NCBI GenBank assembly: GCA_002355935.1
Contig: AP017895.1
Coordinates: 2,418,001 to 2,482,000 of the forward strand
Direction: 5' to 3'
DNA length: 64,000 bases
From: Rothia aeria
Lineage (GTDB): Bacteria; Actinomycetota; Actinomycetes; Actinomycetales; Micrococcaceae
In this document: in pieces, positions 19,156 through 28,983 of the stretch
How positions within the stretch are numbered: position 1 is the stretch's first letter
Layout of the letters: each line of letters opens with the position of its first letter
The notes under the pieces: generated by a model
What the model saw: only the letters and a program-made list of their open reading frames with translations
Databases searched by the model: none
What the model was told of the DNA's origin: nothing
Position numbers and translations under genes: made by a program

Positions 19156-19851
19156 TTATGCAGCGACCTCTGCCGGATCCACCGGAATGCCGGGGCCGAA
19201 GGTGGTCGCAATGGTAGCCTTCGAAATGTAGCGGCCCTTAGCCGAAGAGGGCTTCAAACGGTTAACCTCTTCCAGGGCTGCCGCGAAGTTCTCCGCGAGC
19301 TGCTCAGCAGAGAAGGATGCCTTGCCGATAATGAAGTGCAGGTTCGAGTTGCGGTCAACGCGGAAGTCGATCTTGCCGCCCTTAATGTCGGCAACAGCCT
19401 TTGCAACGTCCATGGTCACGGTGCCGGTCTTGGGGTTCGGCATGAGGTTACGGGGACCCAGAACCTTACCCAGGCGACCAACTTTACCCATCATATCGGG
19501 GGTTGCAACTGCAGCGTCGAAGTCGGTCCAGCCGCCCGCGATCTTAGCAATCAGCTCGTCCGAACCGACATAGTCGGCGCCCGCTGCCTCAGCTGCGGCA
19601 GCCTTATCGCCTGCGGCAATAACAACCACGCGGGCGGTCTTACCGGTGCCGTGCGGCAGGTTCACGGTGCCGCGAACCATCTGGTCGGCCTTACGGGGGT
19701 CAACCGAAAGGCGCAGAGCCACCTCAACGGTTGCATCGGTTTTAGCGGAGGAAGTCTCCTTCGCCAGGGCTACTGCCTCGGCGGGGGTGTAGAGTTTACC
19801 CTCTTCAATCTTGGCTACAGCCGCCTTGTACGCCTTGCTGCGCTTTGCCAT
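19156..19851 (-). CDS. rplA: 50S ribosomal protein L1
   Basis: L1 stalk protein binding 23S rRNA; commonly also an autogenous repressor of rplKA. 231 residues, the standard length. Recognisable stretches are [43 protein letters not shown] (shared by all L1 proteins) and the C-terminal [10 protein letters not shown]. It follows rplK after 124 bases. Confidence 0.97.
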   Translation of the reverse strand: MAKRSKAYKAAVAKIEEGKLYTPAEAVALAKETSSAKTDATVEVALRLSVDPRKADQMVRGTVNLPHGTGKTARVVVIAAGDKAAAAEAAGADYVGSDELIAKIAGGWTDFDAAVATPDMMGKVGRLGKVLGPRNLMPNPKTGTVTMDVAKAVADIKGGKIDFRVDRNSNLHFIIGKASFSAEQLAENFAAALEEVNRLKPSSAKGRYISKATIATTFGPGIPVDPAEVAA

Positions 19852-19975
19852 CTGCTTATCTCCTTATGCAGTTGTGGTCTCGTGAGCCGCGCTCGGCTCT
19901 GCCACATCCCACGCTCAAACGTGGGCATTTACAAGTTAAAACGCGAAAACCGCGGTTGCCGAAAAACGGCTTAGA

Positions 19976-20404
19976 CTACTCGACGGTGATACCCATGGAG
20001 CGAGCGGTGCCGGCAACGATCTTGGTTGCGGCATCCAGGTCGTTCGCGTTCAGGTCGGGCATCTTGGTCTCGGCGATCTCACGTGCCTGAGCCTCGGTGA
20101 TCGAACCAACCTTCACGGTGTGCGGGGTTGCTGAGCCCTTCGCAACACCGGCGGCTTTCTTGATCATCTCAGCGGCCGGAGGGGTCTTCGTAATGAAGGT
20201 GAAGGAACGATCCTCGTATACGGTAATTTCAACGGGGATCACGTTACCGCGCTGCGATTCGGTAGCAGCGTTGTATGCCTTGCAGAACTCCATAATGTTC
20301 ACGCCGTGCGAGCCCAGTGCCGGGCCGACGGGCGGAGCCGGGTTAGCGGCGCCTGCCTGGATCTGCAGCTTAATAAGGCCGGTGACCTTCTTCTTGGGAG
20401 CCAA
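19976..20404 (-). CDS. rplK: 50S ribosomal protein L11
   Basis: Forms the GTPase-associated centre with 23S rRNA. 142 residues with [23 protein letters not shown] and [12 protein letters not shown] near the N-terminus. The start reads as TTG at 20404 after AAGGA. The gene is normally directly downstream of nusG; here an amidase gene and a strong terminator stand between. Confidence 0.97.
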   Translation of the reverse strand: MAPKKKVTGLIKLQIQAGAANPAPPVGPALGSHGVNIMEFCKAYNAATESQRGNVIPVEITVYEDRSFTFITKTPPAAEMIKKAAGVAKGSATPHTVKVGSITEAQAREIAETKMPDLNANDLDAATKIVAGTARSMGITVE

Positions 20405-20671
20405 TGTTAGGTCCTTTTCTTAGCTGGGAAACTGACGCACAGGAGCGTACGCCAGCAGACGGTGACCGTGGCGCGGCCACCCGTGCGGGCGCATGAAAGC
20501 GTGAACATGCGCATACACAAGCGAATATTCTACCGTTAATCGCATTTTTAATCCACTGGATTCCTGCGTGAACACGGCTGACAAAACGGGGAGGGATGGG
20601 TAGTGAGTTATCTCCCCGTCACACTGTGCGCCCCCCGCACCACGGTTACCGTCCGGCGGGTGTTGGTAGTT

Positions 20672-21226
20672 CTAGGCAGCCTGCTTTTTCTTCTGCTTCA
20701 GCTCTTGCAGTTTAGCCAGGCGGTCTGCCCGCTCCTGTGCGGTCAGAGCAGCCGGGGCGTTATTCATCCCGGCCTTGATGGTGTTCACCCGATGAATCAG
20801 TTCGGGAAGGTGAGGATAATACTCACCGGGGCATGAGGTGCTAATAATATCCCGGTGCCCAATCAGGTACAGCGAATGCCCCAGCCGCACCTCAATATCT
20901 GCAATGAGCTGCGCCAGCGTGTCCAGATCCTCGGAGCGGCAATCGGGTCGGTTCTCCAGCCCGATTGACACCTCATTCACCTCCCACTGTCCCGCGTGAA
21001 GAGCTACATCCTGATCATCGGCGATCTGAGCGACACGACCGGCTTCTACCACATAGTTCGCGGATACCTTACGGTCGTTATTGCACAGGAAGTTAACGGT
21101 TTCATCAAAAGACTTTCCCTTATCGTCACCCCACCAGTGAACGACGCCATACAGAACATCGCTCAGCTTACGGTAGTTGATGTGACGGTTTTTAGTCTTA
21201 GATGTCGTGATCAGCTCGTAGCTCAT
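20672..21226 (-). CDS. Phage-type N-acetylmuramoyl-L-alanine amidase (Amidase_2/PGRP fold)
   Basis: Probable peptidoglycan hydrolase of 184 residues. Zinc-ligand positions of the Amidase_2 fold are visible: the first His in VVHWWG, the second in YLIGHRDI, and the Cys in STSCPGEYYPHL. The middle (NFLCNNDRKVSANYVVEAGRV) is typical of actinophage endolysins. It has no signal peptide and ends with a Lys-rich tail. Start ATG 21226 after AGAAGG. It sits between nusG and rplK, an unusual place for a lysin, with its own leader of about 150 bases. It may be a domesticated prophage gene. Confidence 0.82.
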   Translation of the reverse strand: MSYELITTSKTKNRHINYRKLSDVLYGVVHWWGDDKGKSFDETVNFLCNNDRKVSANYVVEAGRVAQIADDQDVALHAGQWEVNEVSIGLENRPDCRSEDLDTLAQLIADIEVRLGHSLYLIGHRDIISTSCPGEYYPHLPELIHRVNTIKAGMNNAPAALTAQERADRLAKLQELKQKKKQAA

Positions 21227-21377
21227 GAGGTGCCTTCTCTCTCGTGCATCGGTGAAGCGGCAGGTTCCCGCTGGTACAGTATCTACCCTGCCATCCTAAT
21301 TCTGCGGGCGCAAGAGGTTAAGCACCCTCAGCATAAGCACCGCCGTCTCAGATCCAACCGTACCGCCCGCATAAAAA

Positions 21378-21425
21378 CCTCTTGGGGCGGTGCAAGAAAA
21401 CGGGTTCTTGCACCGCCCCAAGAGG
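21378..21425 (-). terminator. Strong terminator after nusG, perfect 21-bp stem
   Basis: Two 21-base arms (CCTCTTGGGGCGGTGCAAGAA and its exact complement) enclose a six-base loop and are followed by TTTTTAT on the leftward strand. It begins 27 bases past the nusG stop. It separates secE-nusG from the amidase and rplKA, so rplKA must have its own promoter. Confidence 0.92.
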
Positions 21426-21452
21426 CTGATACGTTCAGAGTCAGAAAAGAGT

Positions 21453-22235
21453 TTACATCTTCTCGATCTGGCTGAATTTCAAGGTCACCGGGGTGTCACG
21501 TTCGAACACCGAGATGAGGGTGACGACTTCCTGCGCCTCGGGCTTAATCTCGGATATCGTGGCGTCCATACCCTCAAACGGGCCGGACTTCACGCGAACA
21601 TTATCGCCCACCGAGTAGTCGGATTCGACCACAGGCTGAGGAGTGGGCAGGCCCTTGCTCTGCTGCTCTTCTTCAAAGACCGGCAGGAGCATATCGAACA
21701 CCTCATCCATACGCAGCGGCATGGGGTTGTATGCGTCCTGACCAACGAACCCGGTCACACCGGGGGTGTGGCGCACCACGCCCCACGAGTGGTCGGTCAA
21801 ATCCATGCGCACCAGCACATAACCGGGCACACGTACGCGGCGGATGGTCTTTTTCACCGTGTTCTTGTACTCAACAACGGTCTCCATGGGAACCTGAACC
21901 TCGAACACCTCATCCTCGGCCTCCAGGTTCTGGATGCGGGTCTCAATCCCGGCCTTCACCTTATTCTCGTACCCCGAGTAGGTGTGTACCACATACCAGT
22001 CACCGATCTGGCGGCGCAACTTCGCTTTGAACTCCTCCAGCGGGTCGGCAGCGGCAGCAGCCTCTGCGGAGCTCTGAGACTCCTCCGTTTCAGGCTCCTG
22101 CTCAGCGGTGTCCGCAGCGGGCTGCTCATCAGCTGCGATGCTGCCGATTTCCTCTACTTCGTCTTCAAAAGTTTCGGCCTCAGCGGGTTCCACCTCGACC
22201 TCTTCAACCTCGGATACCATATCCTTCTCGGGCAC
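21453..22235 (-). CDS. nusG: Transcription termination/antitermination protein NusG
   Basis: RNA polymerase elongation factor linking transcription with Rho and ribosomes. 260 residues. A Glu-rich N-terminal extension of about 80 residues, common in actinobacteria, precedes the NGN domain (DWYVVHTYSGYENKVKAGIETR). The KOW domain is at the end (DNVRVKSGPFEGMDATISEI). GTG start at 22235 after AGGAG, 74 bases from the secE stop. Confidence 0.96.
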   Translation of the reverse strand: MPEKDMVSEVEEVEVEPAEAETFEDEVEEIGSIAADEQPAADTAEQEPETEESQSSAEAAAAADPLEEFKAKLRRQIGDWYVVHTYSGYENKVKAGIETRIQNLEAEDEVFEVQVPMETVVEYKNTVKKTIRRVRVPGYVLVRMDLTDHSWGVVRHTPGVTGFVGQDAYNPMPLRMDEVFDMLLPVFEEEQQSKGLPTPQPVVESDYSVGDNVRVKSGPFEGMDATISEIKPEAQEVVTLISVFERDTPVTLKFSQIEKM

Positions 22236-22308
22236 GTCGCTCCTACTTTCTCAGTTCGTTACCTGTGCCCGGCGCCAGGTGGCGGGGCGAATTGATGCGG
22301 GTACGGGC

Positions 22309-22571
22309 TTAGCTTCCGCCCGTCTGAATGGTTCCGTTACCGAAGACCCAGAAGGCGCCCTGACCGAACACCCAATCCAGACCCGAAATTAACAGAAGCA
22401 TAAAAACAACAAAGAAAAGCACGCCGAAGAAGTAGCCAATCAGCTCTTTACGGGTGGGGTGGTGACCTTCTTAAGCTCCGTAATCACCTCACGGATGTAC
22501 TGGAATAGGCTTCGCCGTGTCTTATCCTCAGCGGACTCAGAAACCGTCTCGGCGGTAGCAGATTTAGCCAT
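22309..22571 (-). CDS. secE: Preprotein translocase subunit SecE, frameshifted
   Basis: Essential SecYEG channel subunit, 87 residues after repair. The first frame reads MAKSATAETVSE ... LFQYIREVITELKKVTTP. At 22456-22459 (GGGG on the plus strand) one base is missing. The next frame continues TRKELIGYFFGVLFF with a single membrane helix and ends at 22309. Position between tRNA-Trp and nusG is the universal actinobacterial one. Loss of SecE would be lethal, so this break is strong evidence for sequencing error. Confidence 0.88.
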
Positions 22572-22645
22572 CTCCTCGCCCCTTTCTACTGTCTAACATG
22601 GCGCCCTATAACCGGTACGCACAGAACATTTCATTGAGGCACTAG

Positions 22646-22718
22646 CAGGGCGGACAGGACTCGAACCTGCAACCTGCGGTTTTGGAGACCGCTGCTCTAC
22701 CAATTGAGCCACCGCCCT
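22646..22718 (-). tRNA. trpT: tRNA-Trp (CCA)
   Basis: 73 bases. The acceptor stem AGGGCGG pairs with CCGCCCT, discriminator G. The anticodon loop CTCCAAA reads CCA (Trp), and the T loop is TTCGAGT. The CCA end is not encoded. It lies just upstream of secE, as in most actinobacteria. Confidence 0.97.
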
Positions 22719-23153
22719 TCGAAGCTTCCACTCCGTCGGTGTGGGGTGTTGCTCCCCACGTGTTTGCACCCTCGAATGCCTCACAGCCGGCGGCTATACA
22801 AGGGAACAAACTAATGCACCCTAGTAGCGGGTGCAGAAACAACTCTAGACCATACAAAGCCCGCTTGGCAACTTGAACCGCAAATATTTTCCGCGAATCC
22901 GCCGCCTCCGCACTGAAGCGTTTCTCCGCCCAACATGCAGCACAGTTAGCGCACGCACACTCTGAGCACACCCAAGACGCAGGCTAAGATGCGCTTCCGC
23001 CGACCGGCGGTAACCCCCTATCATAGTAGGAAGGTGCCCAGCACGCAGCCCCACGCACACGCACCTTCGGGCCGCTAAGGGTGGACTACACCGGGCTTAT
23101 CACCGAATTTTGCACTGAAGTATTGGTGCAGAACACTATGAAAGCGAGAGAGA
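22719..23153. other. Intergenic region between tRNA-Trp and aspC
   Basis: 435 bases separating the divergent tRNA-Trp/secE and aspC transcripts. It must hold both promoters. I see no open reading frame, repeat or hairpin that I would defend. Confidence 0.4.
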
Positions 23154-24352
23154 ATGCCGCGTATTGCCAGCCGTATTGCCGCCATCACCCCTTCAGCAAC
23201 CCTCGTCGTCGATTCCAAGGCCAAGGCGCTCAAAGCCGACGGTCAGCCGGTGATCGGTTTCGGTGCGGGAGAACCTGATTTTCCCACTCCCGCGCACATT
23301 GTAGAGGCCGCCCGTCAGGCACTTAACGACCCGAAGAACTTCCGCTACTCCCCCTCTGCCGGATTGCCTGAGCTGAAACAGGCCATTGCTGAGAAGACCC
23401 TCCGTGACTCCGGTGTGCAGGTTGACCCCTCACAGGTGCTCGTCACCAACGGGGGTAAGCAGGCGGTCTACGAGGCGTTTGCGACTGTTATTGATACGGG
23501 CGACGACGTTCTTTACCCGCCCCCTACTGGACCACCTACCCTGAGTGCATCCGCTTAGCGGGCGGAAACCCCATTGAGGTTTTTGCTGGAAGCGAGCAAG
23601 ACTATAAGGTCACCGTTGAGCAGCTGGAGGCCGCCTACACCCCCGCCACAAAAGCCCTGCTGTTCGTCTCCCCCTCAAACCCAACTGGTTCGGTCTACAC
23701 CGAGGAAGAGACGCGCGCTATCGGGCAGTGGGCGCTCGCGAAGGGGATTTTTGTGTTCACCGACGAAATCTATGAGCACCTCACCTACGACGGTGTTAAT
23801 TCGGTCTCTATTCTCAAGGTGGTTCCGGAGCTCACCCCGAACTGCATCATCCTCAATGGTGTGGCGAAAACGTACGCCATGACGGGGTGGCGTGTGGGCT
23901 GGATGGTTGGCCCGCAGGATGTTATCGCGGCCGCCTCAAACCTGCAATCGCATTTGAGCTCAAACGTGAACAATATCGCCCAGCGTGCGGCGCTGGCGGC
24001 ACTGGCCGGCCCGCAGGATGAGGTCGCGGTCATGCATGCCGCGTTCGACCGGCGGCGTAAGGCTATTGTTGCCGGGCTCAACGCCATTGAGGGCGTGCAC
24101 TGCCCCACCCCGCAGGGTGCGTTCTACGCCTACCCGGATGTGCGCGGGCTACTCGGTAAGGAATTTGACGGGGTGCGTCCGCAGACTTCCGCCGAGCTGG
24201 CCGACCTCATCCTGGAGAAGGCGCTTGTGGCGGTGGTGCCGGGTGAGGCGTTCGGCCCCAGCGGGTACCTGCGGCTCTCCTATGCGCTCAGCGACGAAGA
24301 CCTCGCCGAGGGTGTGGAGCGTCTGCAGAAGTTTTTGGGAAGTGCGCGGTAG
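23154..24352 (+). CDS. aspC: Class I aminotransferase (aspartate aminotransferase type), frameshifted
   Basis: PLP-dependent transaminase, 399 residues after restoring one base. The N-terminus [17 protein letters not shown] and [10 protein letters not shown] are typical of subgroup Ib aspartate aminotransferases. The break lies in the C-rich stretch 23516-23524. The continuation has [26 protein letters not shown] and the PLP lysine in [20 protein letters not shown] precedes the ATG weakly. It is divergent from secE-nusG. Confidence 0.88.
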
Positions 24353-24618
24353 GAACCGTCTCAGTCACACCCGGTACGTTGATTTAGGTGCCTATTACCT
24401 GAACTTTTCTGCCGGACTTCGGCATCATTTCGGTAAAAACACACCCAACCCAACACTTACCCACACAACCCAAACGCGCTAGAATAGATAGCAAGAGAAC
24501 GGCCTCCCGGGCTCGTGCCACGCGTTGCTTAACGCGTCGCACAAGCTTTGCGGAGGCCATCATTATATGACCGCGCGCCTAAACCCAACACCTGCGGGCG
24601 CCAACCCAAGGAGCCATC

Positions 24619-25649
24619 ATGAAAATCGGTCTGCTTACCTCCGGAGGCGACTGCCCCGGTCTCAACGCCGTTATCCGCGGCGCAGTTCTCAACGGTGTCA
24701 AGAAGTACGGCTACGAATTCGTCGGTTTTCGTGACGGGTGGCGTGGCGTCGTCGATGGGGATTTCATGGATCTGCCCCGCACTAAGGTGCGCGGCCTGGC
24801 CAGCCAGGGCGGCACTATTATCGGCACCTCGCGCACCAACCCCTTTGATGGACCTAACGGCGGACCCGAAAACATCGAAATTATGATGGAACGCCACGGG
24901 ATTGACGCCATTGTCGCCATCGGCGGTGAAGGCACCCTGGCCGGGGCCAAGCGCCTGGCGGATGCGGGTCTTCCTGTTATTGGTGTGCCAAAAACTATCG
25001 ATAATGACCTGCGCGCCACCGATTACACGTTCGGGTTCGACACGGCTGTTTCCATTGCGACTGAGGCAATGGACCGTATTCGCACCACCGGCGAGTCACA
25101 CCACCGGTGCATGGTGGCCGAGGTGATGGGCCGTCACGTGGGGTGGATCGCGTTGAACTCCGGCATGGCCTCCGGCGCACACGCGATTCTCATCCCCGAG
25201 GTGAAGGTGTCAATGGACGAGGTCTGCCAGTGGGTGAAAGAGGTACATGACCGTGGCCGCTCCCCCTGGTGGTGGTTGCGGAAGGGTTCATCCCCGAAGG
25301 CTCTGACGAGGTCATGGCGAATAAGGGTACCGAAAAAGACGGGCGGCCCCGCCTGGGTGGTATCGGTGAATACATTACCCACGAGATTGAGACCCGCACC
25401 GGTATTGAAACCCGCAACACCATCCTGGGGCATATTCAGCGCGGTGGCGCACCAACCGGTTTTGACCGGGTGCTGGCAACCCGCCTGGGTATGGGCGCGG
25501 TGGATATGGTGAACCAGAAGCTCTGGGGCAAGATGGTGTCGCTGCAGGCCACCAATATTGTGTACGTTCCGCTTGAGGAGGCACTTGACGGGCTGAAAAT
25601 GGTACCGCAGGAACGCTGGGACGAGGCGGCCGTACTGTTCGGCCGCTAG
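24619..25649 (+). CDS. pfkA: 6-phosphofructokinase, actinobacterial group III type, frameshifted
   Basis: Phosphorylates fructose-6-phosphate in glycolysis. 343 residues after repair of the C run at 25262-25266. Visible motifs are LTSGGDCPGLNAVIRG, the phosphoryl-donor site GGEGTLAGA, and the substrate loop GVPKTIDNDL. GEG at the donor site favours ATP rather than pyrophosphate, while Lys in PKTIDND is the state found in the Streptomyces/Amycolatopsis mixed group. The second frame continues VVVAEGFIPEGSDEV ... LGHIQRGGAPTGFDR to the stop. ATG follows AAGGAG. Confidence 0.9.
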
Positions 25650-25790
25650 ACGCTGGCCCCTAACGAGTGGGTTAGGGCCATCGAACACACAGATATATTG
25701 AACGCAGAGGGGGTGCCTGGTGATTTTTCACCGGGCGCCCCGATTCACCGTGATGCGATGGCCGCGTTTATCTACCGGTACAAGCACTAG
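25650..25790 (+). pseudogene. Remnant of an S-layer-like surface module ('RDAMAAFIYRY')
   Basis: Directly after the pfk stop, in the same frame, about 46 codons read as the end of a surface module: NEWVRAIEHTDILNAEG, DFSPGAPIHRDAMAAFIYRY, then Lys-His and a stop. This pattern (W-x-x-x-x-x-I ... F-x-P-x-x-x-I-x-R-D-A-M-A-A-F-x-Y-R) recurs at the C-termini of secreted hydrolases in Rothia and relatives. There is no start codon or ribosome site, so it looks like the 3' end of a lost gene. Confidence 0.6.
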
Positions 25791-25861
25791 CCGATACGTA
25801 CTAGCGCGCGGCCGTCTTTACGACGGGTACGGGGCCGCTAACCCCGCCAGTGGGCGAAAAT

Positions 25862-25906
25862 ACTGTAGCGTCACAGAGGTTTGCGAGCAGCCTGTGACGC
25901 TACAGT
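25862..25906 (-). terminator. 15-bp inverted repeat at the end of the 4-TM protein gene
   Basis: ACTGTAGCGTCACAG and its exact complement enclose a 15-base loop. The stem covers the stop codon of the leftward gene and is followed by ATTTTC on that strand. Its position between two convergent transcripts suggests a bidirectional terminator. Confidence 0.65.
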
Positions 25907-26577
25907 GACGTCGGGGTGTTTTCCGTGGACGGCTGTGGCTGGGTACGGCGTTTTTTGAACGTCATAATAGCCAGCGTCGCAAAAAGGAAGCACAGCACCA
26001 TATCGATTTTGTCGGCTGTGAAGGCCAGCAGCCTCTGCGGGTCCTGCTCCGTGAAGAACGCTGTCCCAGAGATTATTTGGTACACCAGACGAGCAGTTCC
26101 GTACAGGCCCCACAGCGCACCAATAATATTGACCACGATAATGTACACAAGAGCCCGGTTACGCAGGTACAGGATAGCGGCAATAATCTGTGCTACCAGA
26201 TACGCCGTATACACTGCCGAAATCAGAAACGAAGGCATGGCCCACTGAAGGTAGGTCTCTGTGCTTGGACCATATCCATTGGAGCCCTCCGCCAGAATAA
26301 ATATAAGAAACACCACCGTGGACACGACATTTACCACCAGTAAGATCACAAAAATAGCGATGCGCACACCGTAGAGCCATTTCAGCGGTGTGTGCGGGCG
26401 TACCTTAGCAGCTGGAGGCTGTTGCACCTCAAGCCTTGCGCCCTGTTGTACAGCGTCAGGGTAGTTCCCGCCAGGTGCGGATGGCTGAACCGTTGGTTCT
26501 CGGTGTTTTTCCGTGTGGCTTTCTGACCGGTGTGGCTGATAAGAATCGTCGTGATGCCCGGAAGTCTGTTCACTCAT
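25900..26577 (-). CDS. Hypothetical membrane protein with four predicted helices
   Basis: 225 residues from the ATG at 26577. The first 65 or so residues are hydrophilic, rich in His, Pro and Gln, and probably cytoplasmic. Four hydrophobic segments follow (about GVRIAIFVILLVVNVVSTVV, WAMPSFLISAVYTAYLVAQII, LVYIIVVNIIGALWGLYG and MVCFLFATLAIMTF-like), then a basic tail KKRRTQPQ. I do not recognise a family. It is leftward, downstream of ygfZ, with no obvious partner. Confidence 0.7.
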   Translation of the reverse strand: MSEQTSGHHDDSYQPHRSESHTEKHREPTVQPSAPGGNYPDAVQQGARLEVQQPPAAKVRPHTPLKWLYGVRIAIFVILLVVNVVSTVVFLIFILAEGSNGYGPSTETYLQWAMPSFLISAVYTAYLVAQIIAAILYLRNRALVYIIVVNIIGALWGLYGTARLVYQIISGTAFFTEQDPQRLLAFTADKIDMVLCFLFATLAIMTFKKRRTQPQPSTENTPTSL

Positions 26578-26686
26578 GTACCTGAATGTACCACGGCCAC
26601 CTGACAATCACCGTTATTATAGTGAAGTTTCAGAAGTAGCAATCCTGTGCACTATCAAATAGCCTGCCCAGCAAACCGGAAGGCTC

Positions 26687-27895
26687 CTAGCGTTTGAGGA
26701 AGTCTTGCCCCGCAACGGATTTGCGGGCAATTTCGCCAGCCTCGGGAGAGACGATGAGAGTCTGCGCCGCAGCGTATTCGGTCGCGGGGGCTGAGGATTC
26801 ATCGGTTGCGGCCTCACCGGTATCTACCGCACGCAGAGGTGCCGCAGGGTCCACAGCCCGCTTAATGACGGCGAGCGCTATGGGGCCCGCCTCATGATGC
26901 AGCGCCACCGAGGTGATGCGCCCCACCGCACGGGGTTTACCCTCTACAAAGAGTTCGCTGCCCGCTGCAGGCAGGGTGTGCTCAGAACCGTCAAGGTCGA
27001 GAAAGACCAGGCGACGCGGCGGATGCCCCAAGTTGTGCACACGCGCAACGGTTTCCTGCCCCTTGTAGCATCCCTTCTCGAAGTGCACGGCGGTGCGGGT
27101 GTAGTCCAGCTCTTGCGGAATGGTTTTATTATCAACTTCGGTGCCTGCGCGCGGGCGCCAGGCTTCGATGCGCAGCGCCTCAGCCGCCCAGACGCCCGCC
27201 AGCTGAGCACCCTCCGTGAGGGTGGTGAGCTTTTCGCGGGGAATAATGCTCAGGTACCGTTCGTAGTCGGTACCGGGATGCGAATCAGGCGTTGCGCTGT
27301 AATGGTAGCCGCCTTCGACGAGTGCCGTCCACGGGTCGCGCCAGATCAGGGCATCCGCAAAGGCAGGATGGGCCGCACCCTGTTTTCCGCGCGGGTTTCG
27401 GGCGGTCTCAACGACGGCATAGTCGCCGCTCATATTCTCAATATCGACGCGAAGCATGAACTTCATGCGGTTCAGGTAGTCGGTCAGCGGCTCCGCCTGT
27501 GCACCCTCGACGACGAGCCAGAGCGCTTGCCCGTCCTCGACGGCGGCGGGTGCATATTCGATGCGTCCCTGCGGGGAGAGTAGTAAAAATTCGCGGCTGT
27601 CCCCCGGGTTCATGTCGGTCAAAATCTGGGATGCGAGGGAGGTGAGCCAGCTGGCGCGGTCGGGCCCCGAGACCCTCACGACGCCAAGAGAGGAACGGTC
27701 CACAACTACGGGGTCCCCCGTGGTGGCTCCACGGTCGCGGACTAAAGCACGCTGTTCGGCGAGGGGATTGCCGTAGTGCGCCGCGACGCCCGCATCCGGC
27801 CCATCTGCGGCGAAGGCACCGTGTACCTGCATGAGGGGGCTGGGTATAGGGGTGTATTCGGGTGCATCAGCGGCAATATTTTCGGCGGTGCTCAT
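26687..27895 (-). CDS. ygfZ: YgfZ/GcvT-domain folate-binding protein
   Basis: Tetrahydrofolate-dependent protein assisting iron-sulfur cluster assembly or repair. 402 residues from ATG 27895, preceded by GAGAGGA. The YgfZ signature K-G-C-Y-x-G-Q-E is seen in FEKGCYKGQETVARVHN, and LRIEAWRPR and IPQELDY are typical of the family. It belongs to the GcvT fold but lacks a glycine-cleavage context. The nitrobindin-like gene is just upstream on the same strand, a pairing known from other actinobacteria. Confidence 0.9.
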   Translation of the reverse strand: MSTAENIAADAPEYTPIPSPLMQVHGAFAADGPDAGVAAHYGNPLAEQRALVRDRGATTGDPVVVDRSSLGVVRVSGPDRASWLTSLASQILTDMNPGDSREFLLLSPQGRIEYAPAAVEDGQALWLVVEGAQAEPLTDYLNRMKFMLRVDIENMSGDYAVVETARNPRGKQGAAHPAFADALIWRDPWTALVEGGYHYSATPDSHPGTDYERYLSIIPREKLTTLTEGAQLAGVWAAEALRIEAWRPRAGTEVDNKTIPQELDYTRTAVHFEKGCYKGQETVARVHNLGHPPRRLVFLDLDGSEHTLPAAGSELFVEGKPRAVGRITSVALHHEAGPIALAVIKRAVDPAAPLRAVDTGEAATDESSAPATEYAAAQTLIVSPEAGEIARKSVAGQDFLKR

Positions 27896-28005
27896 GATGG
27901 TTCCTCTCATGCTTTCTGATCGTGAGTGACGGCCAGGCGGTCTGCAAAACCCGCACACCACAACGGGGCGGCGGGTGTGCGGGTTCTATGCTGTGTGGCG
28001 TAGTC

Positions 28006-28682
28006 CTAGTTTTCGGCGGAGCCTTCTTCTGCGCCGTCGTCGAGGGAACCAAACATGCCGGTGCCCAGCGAATCTCCGGACATGGATGAGGTTTTTCGCA
28101 GTTCTGCGGAGGCGTGCTTGTGCAGGTTCCCTTCGTTATCTGCGATCTCCCAGTCCCACATGAGGTTGCCGTTCACCAGCCCCCACAGGCGCACCGAACC
28201 GGCGTACTGGTGGGAGATATCGTCGCGAATCAGGTTTGCCGTCTGCATACGCACCACGGGCCCTTTGACCATGCCCACATAGTTTTCACTGATGCCGCCG
28301 GGGTGGGCGATAGTGGCGATCAGGTTAAATCCGTCATCTTCGTTGCGGAGGGTTTCGACCGATTCCGCGTCGGCGAAAGCGGGAACAATGTCTTTAGGCA
28401 CCAGCCCAAACCCGCCATCCGCGTCGGTGAGGGGGCGGTCAATCTGCCAGAACCCTGTTTCTATAGTGATGGGGCGCAGCTTCTGCCCGCTATCATCCAG
28501 CAGGAACGACTCTGCTCGGTATTCCAGGTACGGCAGGCCGTCTTGGGTGAAGGTAATAATCTGGCCAAAAGGGGTTTTCTCCTGCTCTTTGTACCACATG
28601 GTACCAGTGCCCTCCCAGGTTCCAAGGAGCCACGAGAAAGGCACAAGTTCGGGGTTAAGTTGCTTGGAATTTCAATTGCCAT
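28006..28682 (-). CDS. Nitrobindin-like FABP/DUF1794 heme-binding protein, frameshifted
   Basis: Beta-barrel protein of 225 residues after repair. The first frame from ATG 28682 reads AIEIPSNLTP; one base is missing at 28651-28654. The second frame continues VPFSWLLGTWEGTGTMWY, with the GxWxGxG motif of nitrobindins, and YLEYRAESFLL. Family members bind ferric heme and react with nitric oxide or peroxynitrite. A C-terminal proximal-His candidate lies in HKHASAEL. It is leftward, 110 bases before ygfZ. Confidence 0.85.
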
Positions 28683-28983
28683 ACACACCAGTCTAACGGT
28701 GCGCGGGCACACACTACCATATGAGGCAGCTAATTTCCCTACCGGAATAACCGCCCCAGACGTCCACGTCTCACGTTCTAAAGCTCACCCAGTGTAAGGG
28801 CCAGTATGCGCATCACCACGCTATTAAGCCGCCCTGAGGAGGTTGCGATAAGGTGCTGTACCCCGCCAGCTGGAGCCGCACCTGGGCCGTCATGAACCGC
28901 ACCGTTACAGCCCTTAGCGCCGCATAAACCTATACAAACCAGCAGGGCACGAACGGTGTGCCCCGTGTTCGCTGCGTACAGGT
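28683..28983. other. Intergenic region upstream of the nitrobindin gene
   Basis: 301 bases between the nitrobindin gene start and a small open frame. I see no convincing gene, repeat or hairpin; presumably it contains the leftward promoter. Confidence 0.35.
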
